In this document: positions 1 through 29,100 of the stretch, piece by piece
Position numbering within the stretch: position 1 is the first letter of the stretch
Layout: each line of letters opens with the position of its first letter
Assembly: GCA_034440635.1 (NCBI GenBank)
Contig: JAOTON010000046.1
Span: 744,001-808,000, forward strand
Origin: Lepas anatifera
Taxonomy: Eukaryota > Arthropoda > Thecostraca > Lepadidae
DNA: 64,000 bases
Direction: 5' to 3'
The notes under the pieces: model-generated
Seen by the model: the letters and a program-made list of their open reading frames with translations, nothing else
Told to the model about the DNA's origin: nothing
The model's database searches: none
Translations under genes and position numbers: made by a program

Positions 1-44
1 TTTGTGTTCTTCAGAAACTTGACAGCCCAGCCGCTTCCACTTAC

Positions 45-182
45 CTTCACCACTCCTTTGATATATCCATGTCGCTCAGCATAGTCAACACTACGCAACT
101 TAGGTGCACCTTTCCTGTGTTTCGTGTGGGCCGTGAAGACCGACCCTCTTCCCTTACGCTGGGCGCGTATAACGCGACCCAT
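45..182 (-). CDS. RpL8: Ribosomal protein L8 (uL2), first coding exon, partial gene
   Basis: Read on the minus strand, 182 down to 45 gives 46 codons starting [16 protein letters not shown] and ending YIKGVVK. This is the conserved N-terminus of cytosolic large-subunit protein uL2/RpL8 (known animal form MGRVIRGQRKGAGSVF... [11 protein letters not shown]). The exon ends in AAG followed by a GTAAGT donor (39-44 on the plus strand), phase 0, and the rest of the gene (about 210 more residues in the family) lies left of the window. Just upstream of the ATG, a T-rich tract ending in CAG (plus strand 188-190) looks like an acceptor, so a 5'UTR intron is likely, as is common in ribosomal protein genes. 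uL2 sits near the peptidyl transferase centre of the 60S subunit. The gene diverges from the DDX3 gene at 732. Identity is very secure; the exact leader structure is inference. Confidence 0.93.
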
Positions 183-731
183 AGTGCCTGCAAAAAAGCA
201 TCCTGTGAGTTACAGGACCTATGCCTTCGCCACAAAAAACGAGCCTCAAAATGCGAGTATGCCAACTGCACCCAGTTTAAGTCTGGCTAAGACATACTGT
301 AGACAGAAATGTATATTGGTCAGTGTAAAAAGTAATTCCTTCCCACAAACTTATCACAGAACATCGATAAAAATATCCAATAATACCACAATTACAAAAT
401 GCAAACACTACCCTTACCCTACTTAAGCGGAAAAGGAATATAGTGTGACAGCACCGCTATTTTATTCCCACTTCTAAGAGGAATTGTATAATACTTTGTG
501 ATTATCGTATTTTATCTGTCAACAAATTAATAATTAATTTTTTTAATTATTGATTGATTGAATTGTATACCAAATAAAATTGCTCACACAGCGCCGTCAT
601 CGGGGAAAAACAAGCCGGCGTACCGTTACGTATTCTTTGTGGGTGAATTTCTGCCCCTGGGGTTTCGTCATACAACAGCAGTGGGGAGAAGTGGGGTTTT
701 TGTAGGCCTATATTTTCAATAGATTCATATT
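183..731. promoter_or_regulatory. Divergent RpL8 / DDX3 promoter region (including probable RpL8 5'UTR intron)
   Basis: The two start codons face away from each other with 549 bp between them. The interval contains the probable RpL8 leader intron (188-417), the TOP-like start near 437, and an AT-rich core (about 480-590). No other ORF or repeat was seen. An in-frame TAG at 720-722 precedes the DDX3 ATG, so 732 is the first usable start in that frame. A clear TATA box was not identified. Shared bidirectional control is inferred from geometry only. Confidence 0.55.
418..437 (-). promoter_or_regulatory. RpL8: Candidate RpL8 transcription start with TOP-like pyrimidine tract and leader exon
   Basis: On the minus strand this reads TCCTTTTCCG, a pyrimidine run like the 5' TOP start of ribosomal protein mRNAs, followed after about ten bases by a GTAAGG donor (412-417). 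A very short non-coding leader exon spliced to the acceptor at 188-190 would give a classic ribosomal-protein gene start. No experimental start is visible, so this is inference from motif and spacing. Confidence 0.4.
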
Positions 732-19259
<18,528 letters not shown>

Positions 19260-22200
19260 GCCGGCCGCCGACGCCGGCTCCCGTCGCCGCCCGACCCTGT
19301 CTCTGTCGTAGTTGTTCTCCGCGCCGCTGCGTCGTATCGGCCGCGCCGCCGCACTGGTCCTCTACATAACCACAGTTGTGATACCTGCCGGAAGCCGGCC
19401 GCACGTTGGCGGCCCGCGGCGGCCGCTACCCGACGTTTTACAAACGTTTTAAAGTTATCATTCCGCTGCGTAGGAAACCGAGTGTTTTTTTCTCTCCTGT
19501 GCGTTTGCGTGTCTAGAACTACATTATTACTCAAACGTTATTCCCTTACTACAGGAGTTGGCCGATAACGCGAGCGCCATGGGCGGCGATGCTTAGGTGT
19601 TTTCTTTCCGCGATCGCCAGCGCGCGAACGGCGGGAACTACAGGAGCTGTTGCGTCGTATAGAAGTAAATATGATAAACTGTTGTATTCTTTCCTGGGCC
19701 GAATGTGCCAGCTAGCGAGCCCACAGAGTGGGGCGAGCCGTGTGGCCCGCGTGGGCCGGGGTGCGGCGAGTTTGGAGCGGCGCCGCCGGGGCCGGCCGCC
19801 CTGTCGGACTGAGGCCGACGGGCGCCGCCGACAGGGGGCCGTGTGGCCGTTGCAGAGGTGCCGGCGCGATCTGACCGCGCCGGCGCGTTCACCAGCCGCT
19901 GCTGCTGCTGTCTGGCTCCGGACAGGATTATTTATTGGTACTGGGTGGCGTCGATGGGCCACACTCACAGCTGGGGAGGGTCGGGAAGGGGCGAGTACCG
20001 GGGTCAGGTGTGTAATGTTCTCTGTCCGCTCTGCTGTCCCCGCCGCCGGGCCACGCACATGATTCACGCACGGCGGCTGCTGCCGCCGGGGCCGGACGGG
20101 CCCGCCCAAACCACTGACTTCTGATCCAGTCTAGTCTCCATGCGTGATTGTGTGCGTGGCAATATCTTTTAGGGAACAGTACAAATTGTGTCGCGGACTG
20201 TCGGTCGCAATTTGGTGCGTGAATGTCTTAGGATTTTCCAGATTCACTTGAAGCGCTGCAGGTTCTGACGACCAGTTTGCTTCGTTTATACTTTGTAGCC
20301 TCTGCCAGGGGGCCCGTTATACATGCCACCCTCTGGCGGAGGGTACCTTACACGTTATACACTTGACTTGCGCACGTGCCCAACAGCGAGCGAGCTCGCG
20401 CTGCCCGGAATGCCCTGTAACAAATTGTGAACCTATTTTTGAGAGGGCCCTGGCCCGAGCGAGCTCAGGCGGTAACGATGGAACTGGTGGTAACTGTGCA
20501 CGTTCACGTGCGCCCGTGAACGCTTGGAATTGGTGGTCGGGGGGCGTGTCGCTCTGTCACACGGGGGATCGGGGGTGTCGCCTGTCCCCGGCCCGAACAG
20601 ATGATCGGGCCCTGCTGGAGGCCTCTTACCATGATAATACAAGGAAAGAATATGAACACACCACGGAGTTTCTCTGGAGAATCGAGCATCAGAGAACTGA
20701 GAATTGGGAGCTGCACTTTGGTGTTAAAAATGCCCTGGTTGTGACCGTTATGGCATTGACTAGTAGCACAGCCCAACATAGGAAGTTTTGGGTAGAATGA
20801 TCCGGTCTCTAGCCGAGATATATCCGGTCCGATTCGATCATTTGTAGGGCCGGCATTCAACTTTGCAGAATCTCGTCATGTTATTTATTGTTAAATGTTT
20901 TTATTTGTGCGACACTGGTGGTACTCGGCTTGATTCCCGCGACCAGAAGGGCACTACATTCAGGTCCTGGTTGTGAAAATACCCCTGCGGATGTTCTCGT
21001 TTAATGACGTGAAATATGACTAATTTCCCGCAGAAAGGTTCTCGGTTGGTATGTCGTTTGAGGATCGAAGCCAGGTACTTGGAAATATTTATATTTTCGA
21101 CATTGACATGGATGGTCGCAGGTGAGGGCTAAGTGTAACATTGTCACAAAACCGACCAGATACAGGGCTCGGAGGCCTACGGTTCTCTCCCTGAGAGATG
21201 GGGCCCGCCCGCACGGAATAACGCGTTTGTCACGCTAAGGTCCATGGTCAGCACCTAGGGCCCCTGGAAAATGGCAGATCCAGGACCCCAATTTGTTTGG
21301 GGGTTGGTTGGTGGGGACCTGGGCCGAGATTCTGGAAGATAAGGGTGATGTCACAAAGCAACTTGCTTCTTTCAGTGGAAAACTATCGGCCCGCGTAATT
21401 ATGATATTTGCTTGCTTAGGCAAGCGCGCCTTATCGAAGCAGCGGATTTACACCGGGTGTTCAAGTGGGCAACAACTCAAAATCGTGACAAATCTCTTTT
21501 ATTTAAGACAAATATTTAATATTAGGGGCTGGGAGATGGGAGAAAGGTGAATATTTTTCAGTTTTTTTTATAAAAGAATCATTTGGGGCGAGAATAAATA
21601 TGAGCATCAGCACTGTAGCATGAAGCGTGTGGGCAGACGGTTGGATCCGGGATTTCCCATGGGAGCGGACGCTTTGCTCAGGGGCACCACTCAGGGCGGG
21701 GGCTGTACCATTTGGGTAAAGATTACCTTTTGGGTATATGCGAGGATCAGAAGATGGAATCTAAATTTTTAAGATATTATCCGCTGCCTGTGAAAACCTT
21801 ATCCATACACTTCACTAACAGTATAATTTGGATTCTATATGTAGCCTCACGAATGTAATTGCGTAACGCACATCCGCATTATTTTTACCGTGCCCCCAGT
21901 GACGGCGGAACGTCCGAAGGGGGCAACGTGGGTTTTACAACTCATTTCTTTCCAGTCACCGCCTTGAGGCTAATGTTAAAATCTGTGATTTAAGGGGTGA
22001 GGCACCGTGCCCCGGTGCCTCCCCCAGCTGCGCCACCAATGATCCCCCTCCCCCATGTATCGCTTTTCTGACGCCCAAGTGTAACGGTTGTGTCTGACTT
22101 CCCCCGTCCCTTTGCGTCTCGTTATTTATACACGGGCCAAATGAAAAACAACCCATGAAGCCGAGACTCATAATTTGAAGGGACGTACCCCTGTTAGGGA

Positions 22201-23131
22201 AACGTTCATTCCGTTTATGCCCCCCCCCCCACCTTCGACACCCATGAGTGTGGCCCATCATGGAAGAGTGCAATTTGCGTCATAGCCTCATGGCGCGCCA
22301 ATAGTTGTACCCTGGGCGGAGGAATGTTTCAGGGGGCGCCAAAAACGAAGGGTTCCAACTTCCAGGATCGCCCATGGGCATGATTAGGGGCACCGGATGA
22401 GTCACAAGGGGAGGTCTTTGCCCCTTGCCCTCTAAATCTATCTGTGCCTTGGCACCCCTTGAAATAAAGACCAATGGGCTCCTCTCCATACTCTCCAAAC
22501 TGCAGCCCCTCTACAAAGAAATTTCATGGAGCATGGGCAGGAGATAATTCAACGAACGACATCTCTATCTCGAATCTCGACATTTTCTTTAGTTTGCATC
22601 ACTCTGGGACAGAGACCATGCATGAATCGATATAATTTTAAGTGATGCAAAAGCTTAAGAACTGCGTACAAGTATCAAATTAGGTTGATCATTTTTTCCT
22701 CCTTATTATAATTTCAGATATTTAAAAAACTTAAATAAATAAACATTTTCAAAATTTTGCTCCTTTGTGCGTAGCAAAACCATTCATTCCCTATGTAGTG
22801 ATGGCAAATGTGAATTAACAGCTGATTGTATTCACTGGTGCCACGGAACTGCGGAAATCAATAAATTTACGGAAATTATTTTCATGGATGTGTGCTTGCT
22901 CTTAAATTTAGGGGAAAAAACGTCATTAAAAAAGCCAGCACTTATTTGTGTCTCAATCCAGCCTCTGATGCAGATTTTGCTGCTTCGCTGGCTTTGACGC
23001 GTAGAATAGAACTCTCGTATTCACTTTCATCACAAGTTCATCGATATGGTGACTGTTGTTACGGCGAGGTGAACTCGGTTCTGTGTGGCGATTATCGTTA
23101 GTGTGTATAGTGATAGTGTAAAACATTTGAA
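19260..23131 (+). other. DDX3 3'UTR and DDX3-Ssdp intergenic region
   Basis: The first about 850 bases are very GC-rich and start as the DDX3 3'UTR; a 9-bp hairpin CCCTGTCGG/CCGACAGGG sits at 19799-19836. A possible hairpin lies at about 20300-20342. No clear polyadenylation signal follows closely; an AATAAA occurs at 21593-21598. From about 20120 on I see no gene. The last 130 bases before 23132 should be Ssdp 5'UTR/promoter. Confidence 0.6.
23000..23131 (+). promoter_or_regulatory. Ssdp: Probable Ssdp 5'UTR / promoter-proximal region
   Basis: Unique-looking sequence between AT-rich intergenic DNA and the Ssdp ATG, with the in-frame stop TAG at 23114. No TATA box was seen. Position alone supports the call. 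Confidence 0.4.
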
Positions 23132-23187
23132 ATGTATGCGAAAGGAAAGGGATCAGCCGTCCCTTCAGATGCACAAGCAAGAGAAAA
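23132..23187 (+). CDS. Ssdp: Ssdp exon 1
   Basis: [18 protein letters not shown] plus AA, donor GTACGT, phase 2. The fly protein starts [19 protein letters not shown]. Confidence 0.95.
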
Positions 23188-26100
23188 GTACGTATTCATG
23201 TATAAAATTGCTGGGATGATAATTTCTGTGCGCAATATTTTGCCGCAATTTACAGGTGCAAGGTACCTACCAGACTATCATGCGAAAATTACGCCTCGTC
23301 GATGATTTTATGACCGTTTCCCGGCGCTTAAAATGTTTTCCAATAAGACTTGCACGCTCATTTTATCATGAATTTGCTTAAATTTTGCAGCTTGCCACTG
23401 CTTGTGGGCTTGTAGTTTGCTGTTTGATTTCAGTAACTATACTTTGCAATGGGATGCAATTTTTTATTTTCGCCTACAACAGGTTTAGAGATAGGGTTTG
23501 AATGCTTGATAAAGCAGACAAAGCAATTATAAAAGTAGACAACACATGACAAAACCAAGGACAGATAAAAGCATTTCATGGAGGCATGGTTGCTACCAAC
23601 ATTTTCAGATTGTTCATAGGTAATGTGGCTCCATCATGATGGGATTTGGATTGAGATAGCCATGGGGTCAAGTACCCAAAGAAATCACTTTGTTATTTCA
23701 TGTGTCCCAGAATTAATGTTTTCTGAGGAAAAAAAATTCACTCCTGACCATTTTCTCCTTGGGTGTTCACGTGCAACAAAGAGTGGTATGCTTAATTGCA
23801 GCTGTATGTCATACCATACACATATATTGACAGTAAGATCATCCATAAAGCATACACTCCTGAATAATAAAAACATGTGCTCATTGCTCCAAACGTGCAT
23901 GTGGGTGTATGTGCCGCGGAAATACTCATTTCTTGCTTTGACATTGTTAAACCCATGTGCTAAACATGATTTTTATTAGAAATTAGAAATTGGAAATGGG
24001 TCTAACTTATTTTAATTGACTTTTGGAACACACTATTTTGTAATATAACAAGAAAAATGAAAGGAATTGATAGATTTCACTTAGGTTCCTAATGGTAAGC
24101 TCTGAACTAAAAATGCTTCCTTTGTATTTTTGTTCATTTTTTGGGCAATTTCAACAGGTTCAATCTGGTTCAAACCATTATCAGCTCATATACCTAATTG
24201 AAGTCACTACCTAATTTGTAATTTTAATTTTCCCAGAACTTCCGTTTACAGAGGCAAAAAGGTAAAAATTCACCCCCCACCAACCTAATCCTCCCTGGAT
24301 GTGATCAGGGGCAGACTCAGGCCCGAGTTTTGGGGGCCAAACCCATGTCTGCCTCTCCTGGAGGGTGGGGAGGGGGTTGGGACGTGCAATTTGGGTGCTT
24401 GCCAGACCTAGAATAAGCTACCTCTCCAAGTACATGGTCGCTCTCCTGGAGGGAGGGAGGGAGGACTTATTGCTCAACAAACCCAGTGCATCCACCCTTT
24501 TAAAAAATTATCCAGTCTTTGCAAAAGATAGTTTAAGTCCATACACATATATTTCATAGTAAAAACATCCATCAAGTACACACAACCAGACAACAGCACT
24601 TAATCCACTTTCTATAGAATTTAACAGGGTTTGGGGCATCTGCAGCAATTCCAGTGCTCCACAGACTTGACCCAGGAATGTAGCACCATGCCCGACACAG
24701 CAGCATGCAGGTAGAACCATGTGAGGCACACACCGGGTGGTTTGGCCCCCTTCCAGTGCTTTGGGGGGCCATGACGGGAATGCCCCCTGCATCTGCCAAT
24801 GAATGTGCTGTCATGCTGAAGTTCCGCTGCATGTACCTCTATAAACCCATTTGCTGGACATGGTGTTGGTACTATCAATTACGAATATGTATAACTTGCT
24901 TTATTGACTAGTGTGAAATGTGAAGGGCTTTGCAATCAAGAAAAGTAAAAGAAAGTGATAAATGCCACTTTTGTTCCCAATGATAGCTCTTAATTAAAAG
25001 CATTTCATTTGTATTCATGTTCATTATTGACAGTTGAAACTGGTTCATTCTGGCACAAGGCTTTGCCTGCTAATATGCCCATTGGATGCCACACTAATTG
25101 GGACACACCTCCCTAACTCGATGCGCAAAAAAATTGAATTTGTCGAACAGAGCGATTTATGCTACAAAATGCTCAATTGAAGTGGAAACAAATTATGCAT
25201 GACTTAAAATCATCCATCGAGCCGTTCTCGAGAAATCACCCACTTACAGTTAGTGAAAATTTTCAGAATAGTGCGCGGCTTAAGCTGACACCAGAACCTC
25301 TAGCGGCTAAAATTTAAACAGTAATGGAAACAGTACCAACCCAAACTAAAATAACAAAACATTAGGTACCAAATAGTTTTCAATCCATCAACACGCGCAT
25401 TGACGGGGGGCGGGTACCGGCCCCCTCTGGTTCTATGGAGATAGCATAAAAACGGCGGCGCGTAGCGCCGCCGTACTCTGGTATACCTTTTCTCTCATCA
25501 TTTTTACAACTTCCATCGAATTTTTAAGGTTAGGTAATCCCAGGTCAGGTCACCAGTACAGGTCAAGTGACCTGACCTCAAAACAAGTTTAAGATAGCAT
25601 AAGTCGGAACAGGGTAAACTTATTGGATTAAAACTCATCACATAATGGGCCCACCGAGTTCTCCAAAACTTGTTCCGGTATTTTTTATATCGATGACCTA
25701 AGGTCAGCTACGAGCCATGACCTCTCCATTGGAAATACATGGGAAAAATGGTTTTAACTGAATAACTCAGTAACGGATGATGATAGAGCGTTCATTTTAA
25801 TTGCATTATATTTTCCTTGTCTTTGCAGTTCTAATGATATGCATTTTACCTAATTTGACCTTGACCTGACCTCAGGTCGGGTCAAATCCTTGATGTTATC
25901 TAGCAAGGTCATATTACATATCATTCGATTTGGCTTGCTGCGAGGATTCATATAGTTTAAATCGTTTTGCTTTATCTTTACTTCTTCGGATGTAATAACC
26001 GGAAAGGTTCCTTTACATGTTATCCCTATGACGCCATGTTTTGACCTCTGTGACCTGACAACATTTCAAATATTTTCGATGGAGAAGTGGATGGGCTACC

Positions 26101-29100
26101 TAACGCCGTTTACCGTTTTTTGCTACCTAGCGTGTTTTTTTTAGATCTTAAGGGGAGCGGGTACCCGCCACCCCGTCAAAGCGAAGGTGGCTCAGACCCC
26201 CGTCGATGTGCGTGTTAAGTTTTGTTGCTGAGCTAGTTTTTTCCTAGCTGTCGAGTGCGATAGCTAGAAGAGAGATCCAGACCGCACAGTTGCTAAGCAG
26301 CCATGCGGCTTGCATAGCTGCGTACCAAGATACCTTTATTTTGCACATCAGGCATCTGGTGACAGGCTCATGGCTTTTTCAAGTAGTTTTCTCTCAGATA
26401 TGCATCACATCATTCAATCTATTGAGGGAAGTTAAGAGCGAGATGCCTCTCCCCAAGTCTGGTAGGAAGGATCTCGGTCCGAGGGACCATTCTTGCTCTC
26501 TGGCGGTAATTTGCTGTCTCTGCGGACGAAAGAAGTCCCGCAGTCCTGTGTCTCAAGCCTTGGAAGTCTTGATCCGCCAGTACCTACCGTCCTACTGCCT
26601 CTCTTCAAACCTTCACCCGACCTCTGTCTGTGCCACCTGCAGGCTGACTCTCAAAGCCTTTGTGGAGGATCCTGGGCAGACGACCAGGAGGTTTGCTCCT
26701 CTCATGGACTACAAGACTCTCTTTCCTCGATGAGAGTCTCGTAAGCCTACTGGAAACCCGAGACCTCGATCCGGACCACCACCAGTTCCAGCTCGGGCTT
26801 GATGGCGGACGGTCTGTCCTGAAGGTCTGTCTCATAGTCTGCGAGGCAGTAGATGGGGTGCAGGAGCCGCCCAGCAAGCGAGCTCGACATGTTGACGGTG
26901 TTGGTGGTCGGGAAGCCAAACTGACCTCCGTGAAGAGGCTGATGCTCGTAGCAGCGGCTCCGGATGTTGAGGAGAGCTGGGCCAACATCATGACCATCCT
27001 CGACAAGCTCAACATACAGCCGCTCGGCTCCTGCCCGCTCTCTCCGGATATGAAGGTCCAGCTGATGCTTTGCGGGAAGCTGATGCTTTGCGAGGTTTTG
27101 GCTTTCCATTGGTACATTACACTATACATTTACTCCACAGGAAGCATAAAAAATTGACCTAAAAGATATCATGCACTATAGGACGGAATGTTAAAAGGGT
27201 CTTCCTTTTCGAAATTTTCACTAAAAGTAAGTGGGCAATTTCTCTAGAACGGCACGATGGATGATTTTAAGTCGTGCATCATTATTTTCCTCTACAATTG
27301 AGTGTTGTGTTCGAATCAATCACTCTGCTCGACAAATTCAATTTTTTGCGTATAGAGGTAGGCAGGTGTGGGGAGGCTTTATTGCAAACAGAGAGAAATT
27401 ATATAAATAGAGATACAACCATTTTGAAGCAGAATTATGGCAGAATCTATTATTTTCAACATATATTTCAAGGGAGACTACCACAGTCTGGAACTGTGGT
27501 GGTTTTAGGACCACCTGTGGGTGCTGGTTGGCACTGCTGTGGCTGCTTATCGGCACTGCTAGGGCGTTGGGTCCCATCACTAAACCATGAATTTATTTTA
27601 CTCTTTTCCTCTTGTTCCTTTGTCTTTTTATGGGTGTTAAAACTGCGCTGAAACTCCCCGCGATCACCGCTGCAATTACCGCTGCTGCTCCCATGCTGCT
27701 TGGCACTGATGCCCTTCGCTCTGCCCGCTGCTCGTCTCGCGCGAGTCTACCTGCGTGCCGCCGGGTGGCAGCCCGTTCTGTGGGCCGGGATGGGTCGCTC
27801 ATCGTTCTGACCTGTTATCGTTCATCCCTGTACGTTGTAAGGCTTCATGTAGTAACTATTTGTTTTGTCCTAAGTTTGTATATGTATGTTGCCAGTGTAT
27901 GTGGACAATAAAATATGTATGGATCTAACTGCACCAAGGTGCCACATTCCCTTTAAACAAACCAGGTACAAGGTAAAAAGCGGGGAACCAAACAATAATG
28001 TAGTGGGAGCACTCAGCGCAAAACTAATTGGGTAAAATAAAAAGTAGCATTATATCAGAGAAAAAGAAATGACCAGGGAATAAACAGTGTATGTACATGT
28101 AAAGAAATGTTAGTGAAAAACTTCAGTGACTGCTTTCATCTGTTGATGTTTCCCATGGTGGTATCACATAGAGCCTAAACTTTTTTGAAGGCTGATGACT
28201 GTTAAAAAGAGTCATGATAGGATTCAGACTGTGATATCCATGTGATAAAGCATGCCAAAAAACCACTGGATTGATTTTCATTCGTCCCAAAACTATCATC
28301 TGCTGAGAAAAAGGAAAAAATTAGCCCCTTATCGTTCATGGGTGGTCACCTGGCATGAGTTGACCTTGGCAAAATGATGCAATATTCAAGCCGTTCTGCA
28401 CTGACAAATTTGTCTTGCTCGGGCCTCTTTTAATCCTAATCCTACATGCTTGATGTGGCTGTGGTTGTAATGACTACTTTGAAATGTGGAATACATTTTA
28501 ATATGTGAAGAAAAATGGCAGAAGTTGATAAGGTTCACCTTGGGTCCTAATGATAGCCTCTTTGGCTAAAATGTTTCATTTATGATCATATTTATTTGTG
28601 GCCCAAATAGATGGGTTCAATCTGGGACAAGCTTTACCATATCATGTCAATATGGATACATGGAGGTTTTTTTTTACTCTGGAGCAAGACAATTAGAAAA
28701 TACAAAATATTGGGCTTTTTAGCCATTTTTTATTTTTAAAGAGAAGTTTTACTAATACTTTATACTATAGATAGAGCTGAAATAATTATGCTGAATTCAA
28801 AATTGTCCATGATGCCACTCCAGTCTAGAATTCCACCAAGGTGCCACATTCTGTTTAATTGTTTATGGTCTCAGCACCTGTCTGGTAGATATGTAGGATG
28901 ATGTTTTTAGAATTGTTTTATATTTGAGTTTGGTATACCAATTGTTCTTTACTTATTTTAAGTCAATTCATGGTGTTGAGTTTGAAAAGTACGAGTGTTC
29001 TTGATACATCTTTGAAGGATGGTTTTACAGAATTTGAATGCAACATTATTGGTCTTCTTTAGTCATTACTTGTATAAGTTCCCCTATGCCTTATGATTGT

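Larger units (their letters stand above)
25104..27370 (+). mobile_element. About 2.27-kb DNA transposon with about 160-bp terminal inverted repeats
   Basis: Left terminus 25104-25264 and right terminus 27211-27370 are inverted copies at roughly 80% identity by eye: CACACCT at the outer ends, then GCGCAAAAAAATTGAATTTGTCG-type sequence (split), CATCCATCGAGCCGTTCTCG and TTAGTGAAAATTTTC. The direct repeat GGGA flanks both ends (25100-25103, 27371-27374). Between the termini lie a broken protein-coding region (26290-27157) and a nested TTAA-type element (25388-26218). I cannot assign it to a named superfamily. Confidence 0.85.

Noticed and set aside
19549..20109. Overlapping ORFs on both strands in GC-rich DNA after DDX3
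   Set aside because: CpG-rich sequence has few stops; composition is Arg/Ala/Pro shadow-like and it lies in the probable DDX3 3'UTR.
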